From positions 124,001-188,000 of the forward strand of contig NZ_RYYV01000009.1 in the NCBI RefSeq assembly GCF_003977665.1: a stretch of 64,000 nucleotides of DNA, given 5' to 3'. Position numbers and translations under genes: made by a program. Shown here piece after piece: positions 18,368 to 27,383 of this stretch. Position 1 is the stretch's first letter, and every line of letters starts with the position of its first letter. The stretch comes from Dyella choica. Its GTDB lineage: Bacteria > Pseudomonadota > Gammaproteobacteria > Xanthomonadales > Rhodanobacteraceae. Under the pieces are notes generated by a model that was not told where the DNA came from, did no database searches, and was given only the letters and a program-made list of their open reading frames with translations.

Positions 18368-19741
18368 TTACTCACCTTTTTCCTGCTCAGCCAGCAGGTC
18401 CAGCGCCGTACGCAAATAACCCAGTGCTTCATCACGCGCCATTTCGTCGGTGTAGTCCGGCGCGGTCGCCACCGGTTCGCCGTCAAGCTCAAGCACCCAT
18501 GAACGCGGCAGGCTACGCACGGTTGCAGCCGCGCCGCCGAGCACTTTCAGGCGCTTCTGCACAGAGCCGGCTTCCTTCGGATCCTTGAACGACCTGGACA
18601 GCAGCAACTCATCGCCCTCCGACGAAAACAGGCGGAAACGGAAGCTGCCATCGGCGTCGCGGAAGCTGGCAAAACGCGGCGGCTTGGCCGCTTTCGTCGC
18701 CTGACTGGCTGCACCGACAGGCAGACTCACGGAAGACATCGTGCGCAAACCAGTCGCGGCACGCAGTTCGGCAATTTTCGGACCGGCGATCGCCCGCGCC
18801 TTGCGTGCCCCCTCGCGCAGGATGTCTTCAATATCGCCGGGTCGCGCGATCAGCTCCTCGTAGCGCTCGCGCATCGGTGCGATATCCGTTTCCAGGCGTT
18901 CGTACAACACCTGCTTGGCATCGCCCCAGCCGATCCCCTCCTCCAGTGCACGGCGGAAGGCATAGCTTTCGGTTTCGCTGGCAAAGGCGTGGAAGAGGGT
19001 AAACAACGAGGAACTGTCCGGGTCCTTTGCCTCGCCCGGCATGCGCGAATCCGTGACGATGCGCATGATGGTTTCACGCAACTGCTTCGCACCACCGGCG
19101 AACAGCGCAATGGTGTTGTCGTAGCTCTTGGACATCTTGCGGCCGTCCAGCCCCGGCAAAGTGGCGACCTGCTCTTCGATCACCACCTCAGGCAGCACGA
19201 AGAATTCGCGCCCGTAGATGTGATTGAAACGCTGCGCCATGTCGCGCGTCATTTCGATGTGCTGGATCTGGTCACGCCCCACCGGCACTTGCTGTGCGTT
19301 GAACGCAAGGATGTCCGCCGCCATCAGCACCGGATACATGTACAGGCCCGCCGTCACGCCTGCATCCGGGTCTTCGCCCGCTTCGGTGTTCATGTCCACG
19401 GCGGCCTTGTAGGCATGCGCTCGATTGAGCATGCCCTTGGCGGTGACACAGGTAAGGAACCAGGTGAGTTCCGGAATCTCCGGGATGTCGGACTGCCGGT
19501 AGAACGTTACTTTGTTCGGGTCCAGGCCCGCCGCCAGCCAGGTGGCCGCGATTTCCAGGCGCGAGCGTTCGATGCGGGCCGGATCATCGCTCTTGATCAG
19601 CGCGTGATAGTCGGCCATGAAAAAGAACGCATCGACATCGGGCCGGCGACTGGCGGCAATCGCCGGCCGGATCGCACCGACGTAATTGCCCAGGTGCGGC
19701 GTACCGGTGGTGGTGATGCCCGTGAGGACGCGTGTTTGCAT
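18368..19741 (-). CDS. trpS: Tryptophanyl-tRNA synthetase with C-terminal extension
   Basis: Charges tRNA-Trp. The class I signatures are PHLGNY (residues 15-20, HIGH-like) and KMSKS (202-206). The catalytic and anticodon parts end near residue 345, but the protein continues to 457. The extra part contains FASFRDADGSFRFRLFSSEG and SFKDPKEAGSVQKRLK, resembling a single YegP/DUF1508-like beta-alpha unit. Xanthomonad TrpS proteins are known to be long, so this is a lineage feature rather than a recent fusion. The gene ends close to the terminator of the convergent spy-like gene. Confidence 0.93.
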   Translation of the reverse strand: MQTRVLTGITTTGTPHLGNYVGAIRPAIAASRRPDVDAFFFMADYHALIKSDDPARIERSRLEIAATWLAAGLDPNKVTFYRQSDIPEIPELTWFLTCVTAKGMLNRAHAYKAAVDMNTEAGEDPDAGVTAGLYMYPVLMAADILAFNAQQVPVGRDQIQHIEMTRDMAQRFNHIYGREFFVLPEVVIEEQVATLPGLDGRKMSKSYDNTIALFAGGAKQLRETIMRIVTDSRMPGEAKDPDSSSLFTLFHAFASETESYAFRRALEEGIGWGDAKQVLYERLETDIAPMRERYEELIARPGDIEDILREGARKARAIAGPKIAELRAATGLRTMSSVSLPVGAASQATKAAKPPRFASFRDADGSFRFRLFSSEGDELLLSRSFKDPKEAGSVQKRLKVLGGAAATVRSLPRSWVLELDGEPVATAPDYTDEMARDEALGYLRTALDLLAEQEKGE

Positions 19742-19808
19742 GCGGCATTCCAGGATAGGTCAAATGGCCCGCGCACCCTGCGCGGGCCGGTTTTGCAGTT
19801 TAAGAACT

Positions 19809-20732
19809 TTAGTCGGGCTCGCGCATCAAGGTGGACTTGCCGAACAGCGATTCGACCAGTTCCACCGCCAGCCGAGCCGTGCGGTTGCGCTTGTCGTAGG
19901 CCGGGTTCAATTCCACGATGTCCAGCGAAGCCAGGCGGCCGGTATCGGCGATCATCTCCATGCACAGCTGCGATTCGCGATAGGTCGGACCGCCACGTAC
20001 CGTCGTGCCCACGCCGGGCGCGATCGAGGGATCCAGGAAATCCACGTCGAAGCTGACATGCAGATGGGTGTTCTCGTCGAGCCCATCGAGCGCTTCTTCC
20101 ATCGTGCGCTTCATGCCCACTTCATCGATGTGGCGCATGTCGTAGATATCCATCTTCGCCTGGCGCACCAGCCGCTTTTCGCCTTCGTCCACCGAACGGA
20201 TGCCGATCTGGCGGAACACGTCCGGCGTAACCGCGGGAACGCGATCGCCGATTTCCACCAGCTCGCGCGGCCCGTTGCCGCACAGGCAGGCGACCGGCAT
20301 GCCATGGATATTGCCCGAGGGGGTCACTTGCGAAGTGTTGAAATCGGCGTGCGCATCCAGCCAAAGCACGCGCAGCTTGCGACCCTGCTCGTGGCAATAA
20401 CGCGCCACCGCACTGATCGAACCGATCGCCAGGCTATGGTCACCGCCCAGCATGACCGGCAGTCGACCCGCCTGCAGTTCCTGGTGGATGGCCGTGTGCA
20501 CGGCAAGGTTCCAGGCGATCACTTCCGGCAGATGCCGATAGCCGTCCTCCGGCGGCTGCCAGGGGTTCATCGGACCGTGCAGATTGCCGCGGTCGATCAC
20601 CTGCATGTCGCGCCGGCGCAGCTTCTCCCCCAGCTGAGCTACGCGCAGGGCCTCGGGCCCCATTGAAGCGCCGCGATGCCCGGCGCCGATATCGGTCGGC
20701 ACGCCAACCAATGCAACCACCTGTTTTTTCAT
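19809..20732 (-). CDS. rocF: Arginase
   Basis: Hydrolyses arginine to ornithine and urea using a binuclear manganese centre. The 307-residue protein carries His99 in GGDHSL, Asp126, His128 and Asp130 in LDAHADFN, and Asp229 and Asp231 in SFDVDFLDP, all metal ligands of true arginases. The start at 20732 gives MKKQVVALVGVPTDIGAGHRG with AAGG before it; the open frame extends much farther upstream but that part is not protein-like. It lies 67 bases upstream of trpS on the same strand. Confidence 0.95.
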   Translation of the reverse strand: MKKQVVALVGVPTDIGAGHRGASMGPEALRVAQLGEKLRRRDMQVIDRGNLHGPMNPWQPPEDGYRHLPEVIAWNLAVHTAIHQELQAGRLPVMLGGDHSLAIGSISAVARYCHEQGRKLRVLWLDAHADFNTSQVTPSGNIHGMPVACLCGNGPRELVEIGDRVPAVTPDVFRQIGIRSVDEGEKRLVRQAKMDIYDMRHIDEVGMKRTMEEALDGLDENTHLHVSFDVDFLDPSIAPGVGTTVRGGPTYRESQLCMEMIADTGRLASLDIVELNPAYDKRNRTARLAVELVESLFGKSTLMREPD

Positions 20733-21224
20733 ACGACCTTGGCTTATGTCCTGCATGAAACCCAAGTTTAGCGGCTCAAGAGGGGTCACATGCGGGAGCA
20801 AGCGGGTCGAGCACGGTTTAGGCAACTTGCTCGCGTTCTTATGTAACTGAAAAATATGACATTTCACGTAGGAAACCGGTTCTGGGCGAGCATCGTCCGC
20901 AGGCCCGATTAACCTCAATGTGACGCTTCCGTGAGGCATCGTGCACACGTCCATTGCTAGGTTGGGGCGCTGTCGTGTCACTGAGCGTCACCCGTACGTG
21001 CTTCGTCTCCAGGGGGAGACTTGCATGCTTGTCGGTTAGGCTTCGTGCTTCAGCTCCATTTGCGCAATGCATGCCGCATCGCTGAAGGCGGCATGGTTTT
21101 CGGAAGTCGTCGATCCCTCCCCCTCCAGGAACCACGTGGCGAGCGGCACTGCATTGCCAACAGCTACGCGCCCGTTTGTGAAACTTCGCTGTTCACTTAA
21201 GCGATCAACCTAAGGAGGTGGGTC
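20733..21224. other. 492-base intergenic region before the decarboxylase operon
   Basis: This divergent gap separates arginase from the unknown-protein/decarboxylase operon. No convincing small gene was seen. It must hold the promoters of both units. A very strong Shine-Dalgarno (AAGGAGGTG) ends it. The length leaves room for a regulatory leader, but no clear riboswitch or attenuator fold could be recognised by eye. Confidence 0.5.
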
Positions 21225-21989
21225 ATGATCTCAACCTATCCGCTGGCCGACTCGCCGGACCAGCACGGGTTTGTGATGATGGGAACCGAAACGTTGTTTG
21301 TGCACCACCTGGCCATGTTCAACATGGAAGACCATCGCTATCAGCTGCTTTTGCAAGTGAGTTTGCCCCCCTATGCCATGCAGGCCTATGCGGCGGACAG
21401 AGCCTCGCAACCGCCAGGCACCACCTACATACTCGGCAATCTGCAAACGGATCTGATGACCATCCCGCAGATCGCCAGCGGCCAGCGTATCGCCTTCAAC
21501 GCCGATATTTTCCGCGGGCTGCCGAGCGATCCGAACACCGATCCGCCGCTGATCCATAACGTCCCCGTGCGGATCGAGCGGATCGTGATATTCCGCCGCT
21601 TCGACTATTGCATGGATTACCCCCCCTACCTCACCTACTACCTGTTCGGGGCAGGAACGAAAGCACATCTGGTGCACTGGACCAGTCAGTCGCCCGACTT
21701 CGACCAGGTGCTTGATCTGATCGAGGTGCCGGCGTGGCTCGATGCGGAGCACCTGGCCTCCGGCGTAACGGTGAACTTTCTGTCGTTGCCGCAACAGTTC
21801 CACACCAGCAACCCGCTCACTGCGCCCGCCTACAGCGTCAGTGTCGGCGGTATCGGCGAGTACCTCGTCGATATCGGAGTCACCTCGTACTTCGACACGG
21901 CAGCCATCAACATGGCCCATGAATCCAGCGGCGGTGAGCAGTTGCATGCAGCGCACCGCGCCAACGCAGAGCTAGGAGGAAGAGCATGA
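21225..21989 (+). CDS. Unknown cytosolic protein co-translated with the PLP decarboxylase
   Basis: This 254-residue protein is not recognised. It has no signal peptide or membrane segment and is rich in aromatic and His residues. Notable segments are GTETLFVHHLAMFNMEDHRYQ (residues 20-40), RIERIVIFRRFDYCMDYPPYLTYYLFG and a beta-rich C-terminal half. The conserved-looking HxxMFxxxxHRYQ could bind a metal or substrate. Translation starts after AAGGAGGTGGGTC, one of the strongest ribosome sites in the window. Its stop overlaps the decarboxylase start as ATGA, so the two proteins are made together, and a partner or substrate-handling role is likely but unproven. Confidence 0.8.
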   Translation: MISTYPLADSPDQHGFVMMGTETLFVHHLAMFNMEDHRYQLLLQVSLPPYAMQAYAADRASQPPGTTYILGNLQTDLMTIPQIASGQRIAFNADIFRGLPSDPNTDPPLIHNVPVRIERIVIFRRFDYCMDYPPYLTYYLFGAGTKAHLVHWTSQSPDFDQVLDLIEVPAWLDAEHLASGVTVNFLSLPQQFHTSNPLTAPAYSVSVGGIGEYLVDIGVTSYFDTAAINMAHESSGGEQLHAAHRANAELGGRA

Positions 21990-24313
21990 ATTCGAAAACA
22001 TCCGCCCAGCGCTTCACCGAGCAGCTCAACCAAGCGCTTGCCCAAACCAAAGCCGGCGATGTGTTCTCACTCGACGTCCCTGGCACTTCGTCCCTGGCGG
22101 CATGGTTCCTCGGACCCAAGGCCGAGAACGAGCAGCTGCTGAAGGAACTGATCGCCGATGCCATTGGGGCGCATTGCATGGATCGGCGCGAATACTTTCC
22201 GAACGATCCGCCCTACGTAACCGAGGAGATCAAGAAATCCCAGGCGTACAAGGAATCGGTAAAGGTGATGCGCGAGGAGTACCTCCATCTCCTGGAAAAG
22301 CTGAAAGGCTCGGTGCCATTTTTCAGCTACCGTTATCAAGCCCACATGAACTGGGACATCACCTTGCCCGGTGTTGCAGGGTATTTTGCCGGCATGCTGT
22401 ACAACCAGAACAATGTTGCCTCGGAGGCCTCGCCGGTCACAACGCCGCTGGAGATGATCGTCGGCGACGATTTGTGCGAACTGCTCGGGTATCGGATACC
22501 GCCGAAAGACGACATGGCGGCCATCCGTCCCTGGGGACACATCACCTGCGACGGTAGCGTGGCCAATCTTGAAGCGATGTGGTCCGCGCGCAACTTGAAG
22601 TATTACCCCGTTTCGGTAGCCGCCGCACTCATGCGCGAGCCGTCGCTGGCCGCGGCCAGGAACATGACGGTGCGACTACCCAACGGTGAGCGGGAGATCC
22701 TGACGCGGCTGACACCATGGCAGCAGCTCAATCTCGAACCGGACGTGGTTTTGGCCATCCCCACAGTGATGGTGAACGACTACGGCATCAGCTCGGCGTC
22801 GAACGAGGGTATCAACCTCATCAACAATTACTCCATCCAGCAACTGGGCTACGTCGAATTCGCGCGCCGGTACCTGAGAAGCGAGGTAGGTGCACCGGCG
22901 CTGATCGGCCCGGCGACGATGCACTATTCCTGGCCCAAGGCGGCCGCCATTCTGGGCATCGGGCAAAACAGCCTCGTCGGCGTCGATGTAGACCTCAACG
23001 CGCGCATGGCTATGCCGGCCCTGCGGGCTGCACTGGACCGCTGTCTGGCCGAGCGCCGGCCGGTGATACTCAATATCGCCGTGCTGGGGTCGACCGAGGA
23101 AAGCGCAGTCGATCCCCTGGACGCAGTGATCGCCTTGCGGGACGAATATCGTCAGGCCGGTTTCAGCTACCCCGTGCACGTCGATGCGGCGTGGGGCGGC
23201 TATTTCGCCGCGATACTGCGTACGCCCAAGCACGATGCGCCCCTGGCGGCGAAGGCGGACGGTTTGCGCTTCACACCCGATCTGGCGATGAGCGACTACG
23301 TCACGGCACAGTACGAAGCGCTGCCTGCTGCCGACTCCATCACCATCGATCCGCACAAGGCCGGCTACATTCCCTATCCGGCGGGTGGCCTGTGCTATCG
23401 CAACGGTGCGCAGCGCAATCTGGTTTCCTTCACCGCACCCGTGGTCTACAAAGGCACTGCAGATCCCACCGTGGGCATCTATGGTGTGGAAGGCTCGAAG
23501 CCGGGCGCGGCGGCGGCCGGCGTCTATCTCAGCCATCGCGTCATCCGCACCAACCAGAGCGGCTACGGCAAGATCCTCGGGCAATCGCTGTTCAACAGCA
23601 AGCGGCTTTACGCTGCCCTGGTGACGATGGCGCTGGAGGAGGATTCGCCGTTCGTCATCGTGCCGTTCCAGCGTCTGCCGGCAGAGCAGGCCGGCGGGAC
23701 GAAGAAGGAGATTCGCGCGCAACTGGAATACATCGCGCGCGAAATCGTACCCAAGTCGAATGAAGAGCTGCTGCGCGATCCGCAGGCGATGCAATTGCTG
23801 ACCGAGCTGGGCTCGGACCAAATCATCGTTTCCTATGCGTTCAACTATCGCCTGGATGACGGCGCGCTCAATCACAGCGTGGAATTGCTCAACGCATTCA
23901 ACACTGCCATCTACAACCAGTGCAGCCTGCAGCCGAACAGCGACCACACCCGCGAAACGCCGATCATCCTCACCAATTCGGCCTTCGAGCCTAGCGTGTA
24001 TGGCCAGGCCTTCGTCGAAGCATTCAAACAGCGCCTTGGCGTGCAGGGCGATCCGGAGCAGTCCATTTCCTTCCTGCTTTCCACCACCATGGATCCGTGG
24101 ATGACCAGCACGGAAAAAGGCAATTTCATTCCCACGCTGATCGACGCACTGCGCAAGGCGGTGCTCGGTGCGATCCGGGAAATCAAGGCACAGCCTTTCA
24201 CCGTGTTCCGGGGCGAAGAGGACGAAGCCATCCGCATCCCGCTCAAACCCGGTACGGCAGCAGCTATCGGTACCAGCGGCAATGGCCACGCCCGGCCAAG
24301 AGCCAATCTGTAA
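21986..24313 (+). CDS. Large PLP-dependent group II decarboxylase, tyrosine-decarboxylase type
   Basis: The 775-residue protein matches the layout of bacterial tyrosine decarboxylases: a long N-terminal part (HCMDRREYFPNDPPYVTEE, YQAHMNWDITLPGVAGYFAG, NNVASEASPVTTPLE), HITCDGSVANLEAMWSARN, HYSWPKAAAILGIG, VHVDAAWGGYFAA and the PLP-lysine motif ITIDPHKAGYIPYPAGG with Lys458. It is longer than the roughly 620 residues of lactic-acid-bacteria TyrDC, with extra C-terminal sequence. The expected product is tyramine or another aromatic amine; glutamate or other substrates are not excluded. No amine antiporter gene lies next to it, unlike the tdcA-tyrP clusters of enterococci, so acid resistance is not the obvious role. 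Confidence 0.85.
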   Translation: MNSKTSAQRFTEQLNQALAQTKAGDVFSLDVPGTSSLAAWFLGPKAENEQLLKELIADAIGAHCMDRREYFPNDPPYVTEEIKKSQAYKESVKVMREEYLHLLEKLKGSVPFFSYRYQAHMNWDITLPGVAGYFAGMLYNQNNVASEASPVTTPLEMIVGDDLCELLGYRIPPKDDMAAIRPWGHITCDGSVANLEAMWSARNLKYYPVSVAAALMREPSLAAARNMTVRLPNGEREILTRLTPWQQLNLEPDVVLAIPTVMVNDYGISSASNEGINLINNYSIQQLGYVEFARRYLRSEVGAPALIGPATMHYSWPKAAAILGIGQNSLVGVDVDLNARMAMPALRAALDRCLAERRPVILNIAVLGSTEESAVDPLDAVIALRDEYRQAGFSYPVHVDAAWGGYFAAILRTPKHDAPLAAKADGLRFTPDLAMSDYVTAQYEALPAADSITIDPHKAGYIPYPAGGLCYRNGAQRNLVSFTAPVVYKGTADPTVGIYGVEGSKPGAAAAGVYLSHRVIRTNQSGYGKILGQSLFNSKRLYAALVTMALEEDSPFVIVPFQRLPAEQAGGTKKEIRAQLEYIAREIVPKSNEELLRDPQAMQLLTELGSDQIIVSYAFNYRLDDGALNHSVELLNAFNTAIYNQCSLQPNSDHTRETPIILTNSAFEPSVYGQAFVEAFKQRLGVQGDPEQSISFLLSTTMDPWMTSTEKGNFIPTLIDALRKAVLGAIREIKAQPFTVFRGEEDEAIRIPLKPGTAAAIGTSGNGHARPRANL

Positions 24314-24353
24314 TCTGTAATTCTGTCCAGGCCTAGCGCCATGCGGGCATTGC

Positions 24354-24387
24354 CATCACCCTCCCCTGCTTTGAGAGGAGGGTGATG
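24354..24387 (+). terminator. CT-rich stem-loop after the decarboxylase operon (family C)
   Basis: CATCACCCTCC pairs perfectly with GGAGGGTGATG across a 12-base loop, 41 bases after the decarboxylase stop. No T-run follows. It is related in composition to hairpins at 43478, 49110, 57607 and 61426, and may stabilise or end the mRNA. Confidence 0.5.
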
Positions 24388-24447
24388 TGCTTGATGAAGG
24401 CCCCGAGGAAACGCGACAAGAGGGCATGGCGCCGCGCGGAAATTTCC

Positions 24448-24523
24448 TGGTGCCGACAGTCTGACTCGAACAGACGACCTACCGCTTACAAGGCGGTTGC
24501 TCTACCAACTGAGCTATGCCGGC
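24448..24523 (-). tRNA. tRNA-Thr (TGT anticodon)
   Basis: Read on the minus strand, the 76 bases give a full cloverleaf: acceptor GCCGGCA/TGTCGGC (one G-T pair), D-arm with AGCTCAGTTGGTAGAGC, anticodon stem ACCGC/GCGGT around loop CTTGTAA (anticodon TGT), and T-arm with GTTCGAGTC. The CCA end is encoded. No duplicated 3' end or integrase was seen nearby. Confidence 0.96.
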
Positions 24524-24553
24524 ATTGGGCCGTGCATTCTAGCAGGCTCAGCC

Positions 24554-25276
24554 CTAAAAGCAGCCGGTACTGTGCGATCCGATGGCCGGATCATGGATCC
24601 GGCTGCGCCAGTCGAAGTGCTGGCTGTCGGTAGGAATCAGATCCAGCCAGTATTCGGGCACGCTTTCGGTGCGCTCGCTTACCTGCGCCGGGAAGCCCGC
24701 GGCAATGATTTCGTCGCGGCGCTTGCGGGCGTTGGCGGGGTCCTTGAACAAACCCAGCGACACGGTGTTCTGGTTGTCGCCCGCATTCACCACAAAGTAG
24801 TCCTGGATATTGCGCGCGCCGAGCTGGCGTGCCTGCGCCAGGGCGGCCGCGTGATTCGGACTGGGTGGCAGGTGCACCCACCAGCCGCGCGTTTGCGTGG
24901 TCTGCTCCTGACGCGCGCGCATGCGTTGCACTTGCGCCCCCAGCGTATTACGGGCAATACGCAGGTCCTCCTGCGTCGCGAACGGCCCCAGCGCCATGCA
25001 CGCGTAGCTGAGTGCATTGGCGCTAGGTACCACGGCGGTTGGTGCATTCGTGCTGGCAGGCGCTGAAGCAGGCGTGGCGGCTGTGGCCGGCGCCGCCGCG
25101 GAAGGCGCAGGGGCGGTGCTGGTCGCGGGCGGCGGCAGTTCGGACAGCAGATGCAACTTGGGTACGCCCGGATCCGTGGCGAAACCGGCATGCGTATCGT
25201 TCTGGCCTAGCAGCAGCCACGCGCCAACAGCAATATTCAAGGCGATCAACAGTACGAACAGCAAACGCAGCAACAT
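24554..25276 (-). CDS. SPOR-domain-like membrane-anchored protein
   Basis: The 240-residue protein starts with one membrane helix (MLLRLLFVLLIALNIAVGAW), then an Ala/Pro/Thr-rich periplasmic linker (about 45-90), then a C-terminal domain with YACMALGPFATQEDLRIA and a later NTVSLGLFKDPANARKRRDEI repeat, the pattern of SPOR (sporulation-related) peptidoglycan-binding domains. The start at 25276 is the first giving an N-terminal anchor. It is third in the birA-coaX operon, 28 bases after coaX. A role in cell envelope or division is inferred from SPOR proteins generally. Confidence 0.75.
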   Translation of the reverse strand: MLLRLLFVLLIALNIAVGAWLLLGQNDTHAGFATDPGVPKLHLLSELPPPATSTAPAPSAAAPATAATPASAPASTNAPTAVVPSANALSYACMALGPFATQEDLRIARNTLGAQVQRMRARQEQTTQTRGWWVHLPPSPNHAAALAQARQLGARNIQDYFVVNAGDNQNTVSLGLFKDPANARKRRDEIIAAGFPAQVSERTESVPEYWLDLIPTDSQHFDWRSRIHDPAIGSHSTGCF

Positions 25277-25304
25277 CAGACAAGTCCCCCCAGGTGGGTC
25301 GATT

Positions 25305-26060
25305 CTAGGAGGATGGATACGCCGGATGTGAGGCCGCCCACACACCGAGGCCCCGCAGCACGCTGTCGGCGCCAAGTTCGGCAGGCATGCCCAGCAGCGG
25401 CAGCAGGGCTGCGGCATCGCCCCCGTCCAGCAGTAGACGCTGCGGGCGGCTCGATTGCTTGGCCACGTTTGCCGCGAATCGTTCGATCAGGGCGGCAACG
25501 GCCTGCCAGCATCCCGAGACGACCGCATCGGCGGTGTTGTCGGCAAGATCACGGATCACGCCAGGGTGTTCCGGCCGCACGCGTGCGGTGGCGCCAAGCA
25601 GCGAATGCTGCATCAGCAACGGCCCCGGTGCGATCAGGCCACCCAGGTGCTGTCCGTTCGCGGCCAGGGCATCGAGCGTCAATGCCGTGCCGATGCCGGC
25701 AAGAACGCAAGGCACTTCTTCCACAGCATGCGCGGCCACCATGGCAAGGAAGCGGTCAACACCCAGGCGCTGCGGATCGGCGTAAGCGATGCGTACACCG
25801 CAGGCTTCAGCCGCAGTGCGCACCCATTCGACCTGCTGGCCGAAAATTTCCGCCATGACGCGCTCGATCTGCACTTCGCGTGCCGCATCGACCACGGAGG
25901 CACCCAGCACCCGTTCCGGCGAGTCGAGATCGCCCCAGGCCTGGGCCAGCACGGCGGATACATCTTCCTCCCACGCCACCGCGCCGCGCAGGATCCATTC
26001 GCCGGCATCGGCTACAGCCCATTTCAAGCGCGTATTGCCAAGATCGAGCAGCAGCTTCAT
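25305..26060 (-). CDS. coaX: Type III pantothenate kinase
   Basis: First step of coenzyme A synthesis, phosphorylating pantothenate. The 251-residue protein has the ASKHA-fold phosphate motif LLLDLGNTRLKWA at its start, GVDRFLAMVAAH in the middle, the GIGTALTLDAL segment (GTA-x-T-x-D type) and GGLIAPGPLLMQHSL. Its start overlaps the birA stop by four bases. The birA-coaX pairing is common in proteobacteria. Confidence 0.93.
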   Translation of the reverse strand: MKLLLDLGNTRLKWAVADAGEWILRGAVAWEEDVSAVLAQAWGDLDSPERVLGASVVDAAREVQIERVMAEIFGQQVEWVRTAAEACGVRIAYADPQRLGVDRFLAMVAAHAVEEVPCVLAGIGTALTLDALAANGQHLGGLIAPGPLLMQHSLLGATARVRPEHPGVIRDLADNTADAVVSGCWQAVAALIERFAANVAKQSSRPQRLLLDGGDAAALLPLLGMPAELGADSVLRGLGVWAASHPAYPSS

Positions 26061-27028
26061 ACGCGCCGCACCGTGACGTCGGCGCTGTCGATGCCGTGCA
26101 AGCCCGTAGCTGTCTGCAATTGCAGCGATCCGCGCGCATCGATGCCCGCACCGATGCCGTCGAGTTCGCCTGTTGCGCTGCTCACGCGCAGCGGCACTCC
26201 ACGCAGCGCATCGTGTTCGGCATATTCATCGACAAAAGCGCGGAAACCTTCGCGCTCGAATTGCTGCAATCCCTCCACCAGGCTGGAGATCAGGGCGGCA
26301 ACTGCCTGATTGCGGCCCGGTGGCCGGCCCTGGGCAAGCGTAGCCAGATCACAGATGGGCTGCCCTGCCTGCTCGCGCAGGTCATCGGTGAGCCGCAGGT
26401 TGAGGCCAATGCCGATCACCGCCGCGCACGGCCCTTGATACTCACCGCTCAGCTCGACCAGGATGCCAGCCAGCTTGCCGCCATCGGCGAGCACGTCATT
26501 GGGCCATTTCAAGAGCACGCCATCCATTCCAAGTGCGTGCAACGCGCGTAGCACGATCACACCCGTAGCCAAAGACAGACCTGAGAGCGCCGCGAACCCC
26601 GCCTCGAATCGCTTCAGGCACGACAGATAGATGTTCAAGCCCGGAGGTGACAGCCAGCTGCGCCCGCGCCGGCCACGGCCGGCCGTCTGGGTTTCCGCCA
26701 TCACGACGCTGAAGTCGGCGGCGTCGCCGCCACGCCGCAGCAATTCACTCGAAGTGGAATCGATCTCCCAATGGACCTCCAGCGCCCCCAGCCGCCGCAT
26801 GACCGCCGCTGGTAGCTCCGCGCGGATCGCCTCGCGGTCAAGCATCTGGATCGGCCACGGCAAGCGGTAGCCGGCCGCACCGGCGGATTCGACCGGCACG
26901 CCTCGCTGACGCAAGGCCTCGATCTGTTTCCAGATGGCAGCACGCGTGATGCCGGCTTCGGCGGCCAGGCGGGAGCCGGAAAGCGTCTCTCCGGAAGCCA
27001 AGGTGGCCAGTAGCTGTTGCGGCTGCAT
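26057..27028 (-). CDS. birA: Bifunctional biotin-[acetyl-CoA carboxylase] ligase / repressor BirA
   Basis: The 323-residue protein has an N-terminal winged helix (LSGSRLAAEAGITRAAIWKQIEALRQRG, residues 16-45) and a central ligase domain with the biotinyl-AMP loop TAGRGRRGRSW, then LKWPNDVLADGGKLAGILVE, and a small C-terminal SH3-like domain. It attaches biotin to the carboxylase carrier protein and, with the helix-turn-helix, may repress biotin genes. It is the first gene of the birA-coaX-SPOR operon. Confidence 0.94.
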   Translation of the reverse strand: MQPQQLLATLASGETLSGSRLAAEAGITRAAIWKQIEALRQRGVPVESAGAAGYRLPWPIQMLDREAIRAELPAAVMRRLGALEVHWEIDSTSSELLRRGGDAADFSVVMAETQTAGRGRRGRSWLSPPGLNIYLSCLKRFEAGFAALSGLSLATGVIVLRALHALGMDGVLLKWPNDVLADGGKLAGILVELSGEYQGPCAAVIGIGLNLRLTDDLREQAGQPICDLATLAQGRPPGRNQAVAALISSLVEGLQQFEREGFRAFVDEYAEHDALRGVPLRVSSATGELDGIGAGIDARGSLQLQTATGLHGIDSADVTVRRV

Positions 27029-27383
27029 GGCCTCAATGGCCCCAAAAGTGAGCGAGTCGCGCGGGTCGCGAGGAAACGAGTGGCACAGGCAATGACATCG
27101 GCAAAATGAACGGCATTAAACAGGATGTTTGGCGCGTCAACAAACAGGGGTGTCCGGGCGAAGCCGTCAACCACCGACTATCGCCCGATAGATCAAAGAG
27201 TTAAGCGAGGAAGGCAATCCATGACGGGCACGGGTAGATCGTCATTTTAGGCCTGGGCGCAGCTATTGTTGACGCGATACCCTGGCCATAGCCTACGAAA
27301 GGCCGATGAAGACACTGGCATCCAGACGAGGTTTCTGGGACTATCCAGGGGCTAGGCTTTATGCCTTGGGGGCTGGGACTGCC
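27029..27383. other. 355-base gap with promoters only
   Basis: This divergent gap carries the start of birA and the start of the Ser/Gly-rich exported protein. Only very short open frames are present (for example eight codons from an ATG at 27220). No RNA gene or repeat was recognised. Confidence 0.4.

Noticed and set aside
22676-24289. 537-codon minus-strand frame opposite the decarboxylase
   Set aside because: Shadow frame; the plus strand carries all PLP-decarboxylase motifs.
24448-24523. tRNA-Thr as a possible island attachment site
   Set aside because: No integrase, no repeat of the tRNA 3' end and no foreign-looking genes on either side.
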